NCBI GenBank assembly: GCA_025738555.1
Contig: JAOVFP010000011.1
Location: 4,340,001 to 4,404,000 of the forward strand
Length of the DNA stretch: 64,000 bases
Direction: 5' to 3'
From: Cyathus striatus
Taxonomy: Eukaryota > Basidiomycota > Agaricomycetes > Agaricales > Nidulariaceae
Below, piece after piece: positions 57,120 through 64,000 of this stretch; within the stretch, counting starts at the first letter, position 1, and every line of letters starts with the position of its first letter. The notes under the pieces were generated by a model. That model saw nothing but the letters and a program-made list of their open reading frames with translations. It was not told the DNA's origin and did not search any database. The position numbers and the translations under genes were made by a program.

Positions 57120-58172
57120 CTACCCTATCCAATTTGAATTATCCGTTTGTAGTCTTTCCCTTCGCCTTCGTCTCCAATAATAAAACGCGGCCGCGGAGAG
57201 GGCAGTGAGGCCTAATCCCAACCCTACAGTTAATCCGACTGCTTCTGCAATCATGCGGCGCTTCGAAGGAGACGGAGGAGGGGTTGGAGAAGGGCTTGAT
57301 GTACTTGTTGGAGAAGGGGGAGAAAAGGTAGGCATTGATATAGACGGTGGAAGAGTCTGAGTTGGGAGTATTGAGCTTGATGGGCTGGATAAGAGGTGAT
57401 TACAGTCAAATTTCCTTCGTTAGCTAATTGGCGTCAAAACACATACGTATCGTCATCCACCGTCATTATCAACCCCTCCACCTCCAATATTGCATCCGGG
57501 TCTTCCGAGAGCTCAACGTAAGAAATAGCTACCAATGTTGTTACAGAAGAGTTGAGGTTGAGAATCGTAGCCGACCCCAACGACGTGTTGAAGAGTGTGG
57601 AAATTGTAATATCGTTCTCCGATACAGTGATATTGGCAGTTGCATTAGAGAATATGGATGGTTGTAGAAAGATAGTTTTAGCTGCTCGGAGAAATGCATG
57701 AGGACGAGTGAAAAGCTTAAAAAACCCATGTGGTACGTTGCGGAAGAACTTGACCAACCTTGTATCCGCAGGAACATTTGAGGTATAATGTTATTCGCTG
57801 CTGGATCAGGTCCATCTGTAGAAACTAACGCGCCACCAGTGGAGTTCACAATAGTCCTCCTGTAGAGACAAGCGTAGCACGTTAGCTTTTTGGCTTTAAG
57901 AAAGGAACCGCTAGAATAGGCACTTACCAGGCACCAGCACATTGCGCGTCGGGATTCGCCACGGTAGCATTGCATAGAAAGGGAGTGTATGTGATCTGCG
58001 TCGAGTTCACAGGAACAGAGACATTCCTGTCCGCTCCAACCAAGGGGGATATCACGGGTAGCAGGAATAAAAGAAGGGCGGAGTAAACTGGTAACAAGGA
58101 GACCAGACGGTAACCGAGATAGCACCACAGGACCGCCAGTTTGCAGGAGTCGAAGGTGAGGCAGGCCGCACG
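57120..58172 (-). CDS. Single-pass membrane glycoprotein, 5' end uncertain
   Basis: No known family recognised. Reading exons 57928 upward, 57859-57759, 57681-57447 and 57384-57120 gives a type I layout. First comes a hydrophobic LVSLLPVYSALLLFLLPV signal-like stretch, then an extracellular part with N-glycosylation sequons (NVS, NST, NAT, NIT, NTS) and conserved-looking Cys, a Ser/Thr/Pro-rich stalk (TSTSSPSPTPPPSPS), one membrane helix (AVGLTVGLGLGLTALSAAAFYYW) and a short Arg-rich cytosolic end (RRRRRERLQ). The frame is open upstream to about 58172 but has no ATG, so a further 5' exon is expected. Layout resembles fungal wall-stress sensors, without sequence proof. Confidence 0.6.
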
Positions 58173-60306
58173 CGGCCTACTAAAGCGTAGCTATTGAAAG
58201 AGGGAGATAACCGCTGACGATGGCAAGAGGTAGAGGATGAAGCAAGGGTGCTGGCCCCTCACATGTAAAGTAGAAGCAGGTCCCAGCACGCTTGAGAGGA
58301 GGGAGGAAGCTCAACGGTTTCCATGTCAGTCTGCCGTGGTATCAATTAAAGCCGTGGGCTGTGGGCGCTTGAATCCTCTTCTGGCGATCCAACAGTGATG
58401 CGGGAGGTTCCCGTAAACGACTCGGAAATCCGCATGACCCAGTTGCATTAGAGCGAATCTATGGATAGTAGCACAGAAGTTCGTGCTGAAGGGGAAGTGC
58501 GCAATGGATGGTAGATGTGACTGATGGACAGAGGAGCCAGAGCGCTACCTGCCAGGGAGTCACTGCAAATGGCTCATGCGACCCCACCACTCTTGCATAT
58601 GTCAGAGAAGTCTTGTTACGGGTGAGAGTATTCCTCTGCTCATGTGCACTATCTGTCAACATTCAGTTCATTATCATTGGAACTCTTGACGTTCCAATGG
58701 CAGTGCTGGCTGATGTGAACTGTCAAGTAGAATGATGACTGTTTGCTTCCGTTCATCTATGATCTTTCTACCAATCTTATCGATTTCGGACTGACTGGCT
58801 TTGTGAGTTCTTCATGGTACTTAGGGAAAAAGTCCTTGCCAAGGCAGGTAGTGAAGCTAAGCTTTAGGTTGACTTTACGGTTGCTGGATCTATTTGGGAC
58901 CCGTAGGTAGAAGCATTTGATTCGAGCCACTCGGAGGAACTATAAAGAAAAACGTATTACAAGCTACTTACTAGAGACTTGAAGGGCTTTACGCTTCAGA
59001 CGGCGCTCCGTTTATCAGCCTAACTGCTATTGTTAATCAAAGTCTGTCGATAAATTTGGCCACCGTGGGGTTAATGGTTACGGATACATACTGATACATA
59101 CCCATATCCAGGACTTCGACGCGAAATAAAACAGGTCAATAGGGCAACAGAGCTAGCTTCTGGCCGGCAGTAGATAGAGAGAACTGCGGTTCTGATGGGG
59201 GGCATGAAGACGAGGGCTCAGTGGCACTCGTCGCTACTTACTCTATATATATACACGCTGAGTTCCAGCCGTTAGAACCTAAACGAGTCTACGCAGGACC
59301 TAGCTCATTCTCTTCATTGACATGCTTGAAGCTTGCAGATCGACGACCAATTATTGAAAGTCCAACGTTCGTCGTTCTCAGACTGTCTATCGAACGGCGA
59401 CTTAAAAGTCTGCCGATGTCAATGCAGATCTTTCTATTTTTGCAACGCCTACTCTACCGTAGGCTTGAACGGAGCAGATTTGCGAGGGATATATTGCTTG
59501 TTTATACACTTCTATGTCACAAGTTTCGAACCAAGTCGTAAAAGTGACGTGTTCGAAAGAAAAACCGGGACAAATGAATCTTCAGTGCTGTAAGAATTTA
59601 AATGTCAGGTAAAAAAAGCTACAGAGTTTGAGTTTCAGAGCAGATGTACAGCGGGCAGCAAAGCAATCAAAGAATAAGAGGGTCGCTGCATGAGGAAGAG
59701 TAACTGTATGTGCACATGTATATGGTGAGATGATTCACTGTAAAACGCGTCTATGTAAAGAAAGAGATTGTGACCAAAGGAGTGTACAGGGAAGAAGAAC
59801 GGACTGAGCTTCCAGTTTTGGTATATGAGAGAGAGCAAAGGAATGACGGGAGTGTTTCACTGAAAGCGACAGTAAAATGAAGCAAAGGAGGGACGAAAGA
59901 GAACCACAGTCCAACTGTCCAAGAGAAAACGAAAGAAAACGAGAGAAATGGACAAGATTTCCAACACACAACAACTTGTCTAAGGGCGAGAAAGCAAGGT
60001 ATTTTGCCCATGACGTCAACAAATCCCAAGTACAGCAAATATTGCGGCAGATGCAGTGGTATATTGACAGAGATGATCGATGAATGGATGAATGCGGCGA
60101 AAAACGAGTAAATGGCCGAAAGATGCCGGTGGCGGGTGAAAGGTAATATCGAGCAGCGAGTCCGCCTTTTGATGTGGGAACTTCATTGGTAGCGGTCGAA
60201 AGTGGATCAAATGATGAGCAACGGGTAGAACAGGAATAGTAGTAAAAGGATGTTTGGTGGTAGCCGGTCTTCTACGCAGAAGGCATTTTAAGCACCATAA
60301 ACAAAA
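58173..60306. other. Intergenic, 2.1 kb, nothing recognised
   Basis: It should contain the first exon and promoter of the membrane glycoprotein gene and the 3' UTR of the HSF gene. Purine-rich on the plus strand from about 59640. Confidence 0.4.
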
Positions 60307-63300
60307 TCACCGATTTGACGGATCAGAAGGAACAGTTGAGATGCTCAACAGTGGGGGGTTCCTCGACATGGTCCCAATGTTCGGGACATGTATATTCCTA
60401 GGACCCAAACCACTCCCGCTCCTAGGTCGTCCGGCGATGTTTCCCACGCCAGGCTGCCATGTACCTATGCCATTGAATCCATAGCCTAGTGGTGCACTAT
60501 CACTCCGTGCCCGGCTGGATTTCTTGCCAGGGACAGTAAGCCCTGCAATTCCAGGACCGGTTGGCCCGGAACCCGGTGAGGACACTGAGCTCATCAGCGA
60601 GAGCGAGTCGGCAGACGAAGAACCATTCATGCCAATCCCGTCGTCATTCGACAAGCGTTGTCTCTTGTTTGTCCCACGTCCTGTCGGGGAATCATCAAAA
60701 AGATCCATTGTCATTGATCCTGGAGATGGAGGAAGCGGGGAAGACGAGGAACCTTCGCCTCTCGAAAACGACACATGTTGAAAGCTATGCTGTCTCGAAA
60801 GCGTGTGGGGATGCTGATGATGAGGATGCTGCTGCTGTTGATGATGCTGCGAAATATGCTGAGGGAAATCAGCAGCGGTGGGGCTCGAGTTGGGGCTTAT
60901 CGAGTGGTACGACGTCAAGGACTGACTGCTCGTATTCATCGACAGAGGGGGCGGATACCTCGACGTCTGTGCGGTCGGAGAGGTAATGTAAATGTCCGGA
61001 CTCTCATTCTCCAATAATTCAGCCGGAAAAGGGGAACTGGGGTAATGTTAGTGGTTTGAATCCAAAGCTGCCTTTCCAGCGGCAGAAAACAGCCAGTAAA
61101 CCTACCACTCCCAGGAAAAGCCTTGCCAACAACATCCCACAGTCGATTAACAACACCAACAAGCTTTTCTGTCCTGCGTCGTTCAGTGGACAGTTGTTCC
61201 CACATCCGCCTATTCTCGTCTCGCATGGCACCTAGTTGAGCAGCAACCTGAGCCAAGGTAAACGAAAGAATGTCAGTAAGTCTCCTTATCTTGACCAAAG
61301 GCACTCAGAAAGGAAATATTCACCTCTCCTGGCAACTCTACCCGATGCTTAAGTGCCGGATCGGGCTCTAAGGCCTTCCGCTTGATCTCATCGAGAAGAT
61401 CAGGCCTAGCACGCAAAAACTTGTGATGGGAAAACTCCCACGTCTGCGCGTCGGTAGAGGTTCTTTGTGCTCGAGGTGTCTATGGATACGGGTGGGAGAA
61501 GAGGTAAGATGTTTTAATTCAGGACACAGTAACTGCGAGGGACAAACTGACCCGATTGATTTTGTGAAACCCGTACATGTTAAGCTGGCGCACAAAACTC
61601 GAGAACTAAGATGGAAAAAGGTAAGCACTACAGTAAGGCAGAAGCAAAGGCGGAGGGCTAATATTGTCTCCGTAAAAAATGGATAGAATCAAAAACCTAC
61701 ATTGTTGTGCTTGAAATGCGAGCCCAAGATAGTCCTGCTAAATTCGCCAACGTTGGAGACCACAAACGAAGTCCCCAGCTCTGTCCAAGATATAAAATGG
61801 GCAGACTTGGGATCATTAATCATCCTGTAGTGGGAAGGACGTTAGCAACTCGACATTGGAACTGAGGTTAATGACGAAAACCAAAAGAAGGTGGTGGTAG
61901 TCAAACAAAAATACGATCCGTGATCTACATCTCGGAAGGGACACGCGAGGATGGGATAGACGGAAAGGAGCCAGGAGTGCGGAGGAAGAAAGATGATGTC
62001 ACGAGGGAAGGGAAAGGACAATATATCACCATGGAAACCATTGTCTCCTTCCCCAGACGACCACATATGAAGACCTTCGTTCTCGCGACGCGTAATTAAA
62101 GATAGCAAAAAGACGTATCGGAGGAAGAGCGGGAAGAAATGATCAAGAACGGATGTCATATAACCGTGCATCAAACATCAAGGGATGCGAAAGCGATCGC
62201 GGTATATGTAGAGGAAAGTCAACGGAGAGATGGATGTAATTGACCATCAACTCCTCTTTGCCTCAGATCCCGTCTCTCGTCTCGTTGAGACGATGGAAAG
62301 ATAGAAACATAACATGGGCAGCACAGGAGAGCACAGAGCATACCAAAGCTCTGAAGGGCCGCTTGGAAACGAAGAGTACGTCCACGGAAACAAGGGTTGG
62401 AAACGAGCAACGGCAATGTCAAAGGAAAGAAGTAATGGATAGAACGAAAGGAATGGAAACGCGGAAATAACAGGAACAGTGGTCGGAAACGGAATGAAGG
62501 ACAAAACGAACGGACGAAAAAATGCGGCGGAAACGAAATGCAAAGGGCGGCGGAAAAATGAAAATGCGAAACTTACTGATACAGCTTGGTGACGAAATTA
62601 TTCACGGCCATCGGTTTCCCAAGGACGTTCATACTGCCGCCCATGTTGCCGCCCATCTGTACACCCCCGCTTCCAGTCCCTCCGGACGCTGTCCCCGAAC
62701 CATCCTCAGCTCCACTCGTGCTTCCACTGCCGTCACCTCCTGCGCCGCTGGGATAGACAGACCGCACATCGACATCATCGTAACCCTCCATGCTGTCCTC
62801 GTACATACTCTCCTCCACAGTACCACTGGTAAAACTCCTTTTCCTTGGAAGTTGAGACGATGAAGAAGCAGTAGAAGACCTGGAGGGCCCCGGTGTGCGT
62901 CTACTATCATATCCAGCCGATGAACCCGGGGGGATCATGTTCCCGTGTTCGTCGTAAGCATCCTGTTGTCCCGACGAGCTTTGATTGGGATCAAACTGGA
63001 ATGGAGACTGTCCTTGCTGTGCCTGCGGTCCCTGGGCTGTAAACGGATTTGTACTCGGGCTGATGGGTGTCACAGGAGACAGCGCCGAGGAAGGGCCATT
63101 AATAGGTGACAAGTTGGTCGGAGATGCTACAGTCAAGGATGACAAGTTGAGTGAGAGGGTGGCAGAGGTTTGGCCGGTGGTGGTGGGTCTCTCCTGCGGC
63201 TGCGGTGGAGCGGGGTAAAAGCTAGGATAGTGACCACTATGATCGCTAGGAGGGGGAGAAGGGAATGGCTGCTGCGAGTGTGAATGAGATGGAGGGAGGA

Positions 63301-63409
63301 GATGAGGGGGCCACTGCTGCTGTTGTGGTTGCTGTTGCTGCTGCTGCTGTGGCTGTTGGGGTGGGCGCTGAGCATAGTGTGCCTCTGGCGGCATTTGATA
63401 TCCATCCAT
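60307..63409 (-). CDS. HSF-type DNA-binding transcription factor
   Basis: Nuclear regulator with a heat-shock-factor winged helix. Six exons: 63409-62577, 61824-61701, 61605-61552, 61479-61324, 61247-61102, 61036-60307; 680 residues. The first 260 residues are disordered, with a Gln/Pro tract (QQPQQQQQQQPQQQQ), Ser/Pro stretches and an RKRSF motif. The DNA-binding domain (about 267-370) is built from NNFVTKLYQMINDP, HFISWTELGTSFVV, FSRTILGSHFKHNNFSSFV and RQLNMYGFHKINR, with the recognition helix split between exons 2 and 3. A coiled coil follows (VAAQLGAMRDENRRMWEQL). The C-terminal 240 residues are Ser/His/Gln-rich with KRQRLS. It could be Hsf1, Sfl1 or Mga1-like; the N-terminal extension prevents a firm choice. 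The 752-nt intron 1 is unusually long. Confidence 0.9.
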
Positions 63410-64000
63410 TGTTTACTGGACGCGACGGAAGTGAATATATGCGCGGGGGTATATGTAAAAGACGAAGGCCAAAGGTGGTTATCCAAATGTATGCTCTGCA
63501 AGAGCGCCTCCGCACAAAGGCTGGAACGACAAAATGAGTTATAAGGACGTCAGCGGAGCAAAAGGAGGTGGACTGTGGGGTAGGTGTGTAGGAAGAAGGT
63601 TAGAGGAACGTGCTATGGCAATGGTGAGCTGAGGGGTCGCGTTCCCCTCGCAGAATGGATGCAGCGAGGCAGGGAGCAGGGCGGGTGTGGTGGAGGCGAG
63701 GAGGAGAGGAGGAGGAGGGATGAAATGGCCAGGGTGCAGGCTGGAACTGTTTTGAGCTGAGCAGAGGACTGAGTTCAGAAAGACGTCCTCTGCCATCTCT
63801 TTTCTCTATTTACCATCCACTCCCTAAAATGGTAATTTTTTCCATTTCCACAAATCAAGATCCGTGTCCAATTATTTTCACCCACTCTCATTCCATCACA
63901 GGCAATTCCCCGTATCAATTCCCCAGATCCACGATCTCACCCTCAATCCTGGCCCAATAAAATATCCCCGACCCCATCTTTCGCCCACAATCTTGCCCAC
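63410..64000. promoter_or_regulatory. Upstream region of the HSF gene
   Basis: No ORF supported on either strand. On the minus strand it is pyrimidine-rich close to the start codon, as in other basidiomycete promoters. Confidence 0.4.

Noticed and set aside
58900..58960. Possible tRNA from a GATTCGAGCC-like loop
   Set aside because: No matching stems for a cloverleaf could be built around it.
63265..63544. Val/Ala- and Leu-rich ORFs opposite the HSF N-terminus
   Set aside because: Complement of the CAG/CAA-type Gln tract.
1..64000. CRISPR arrays, bacterial operons or prophage
   Set aside because: No direct-repeat arrays; genes have spliceosomal introns and fungal families throughout.

Overview
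This window is nuclear DNA of a filamentous mushroom-forming fungus (Agaricomycetes, Basidiomycota). The support is in the sequence: genes packed with many 45-70 nt introns and micro-exons, a class I hydrophobin, mushroom-type F-box/LRR proteins, a TPR-CHAT protein, a fungal HSF-type transcription factor, Pth11/rhodopsin-like 7TM receptors and a Ty3/gypsy retroelement. No species is assigned. Most multi-exon models below were spliced by hand and checked for reading phase across every junction.

Layout. 1-2700: 5' part of a Ty3/gypsy element on the minus strand (small ORF, gag with one in-frame TGA, start of pol in the -1 frame after a slippery heptamer). 2937-3623: MITE-like element with 81-bp terminal inverted repeats, TA duplications and telomere-like repeats. 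4856-5823: a second, weaker inverted-repeat pair. 6019-15764: four tandem copies of one 7TM gene with the same seven-exon structure (three intact, one broken), interrupted by a GPI-anchored cell-surface protein gene. 16174-19084: STT3, the catalytic oligosaccharyltransferase subunit, on the minus strand. 19335-23547: two tandem F-box-like genes sharing a Cys motif. 23838-35540: a run of metabolic and transport genes (MATE exporter, secreted ureohydrolase/agmatinase, APC amine/amino-acid permease, CE4 deacetylase of the HpPgdA type, type-B carboxylesterase) arranged as two divergent pairs plus one. 35713-40054: TPR-CHAT protein. 40418-43177: Abp1/drebrin-like actin-binding protein with ADF and two SH3 domains. 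45185-46814: F-box protein (minus). 49055-49485: hydrophobin. 50001-53616: second APC permease, divergent from a DJ-1/PfpI protein. 54609-55958: secreted class 3 lipase with a late frame break. 57120-58172: single-pass membrane glycoprotein. 60307-63409: HSF-type transcription factor (minus).

How genes may work together. The 23.8-35.5 kb block looks like a nitrogen-scavenging neighbourhood: extracellular hydrolysis of a guanidino compound, uptake of amine or amino acid, ring/amide or ester hydrolysis, and efflux. The promoter shared by permease and deacetylase carries six HGATAR motifs, and the second permease/DJ-1 promoter carries four, which suggests control by GATA factors. This is inference, not proof.

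Limits. Three otherwise well-conserved genes (Abp1, minus-strand F-box, lipase) each need one extra base or an unusual splice to keep frame, so assembly indels are a real alternative to biological decay. Several introns appear to be GC-AG. Large intergenic stretches (10.8-12.4, 43.2-45.2, 46.8-49.0, 58.2-60.3 kb) hold nothing I recognise.
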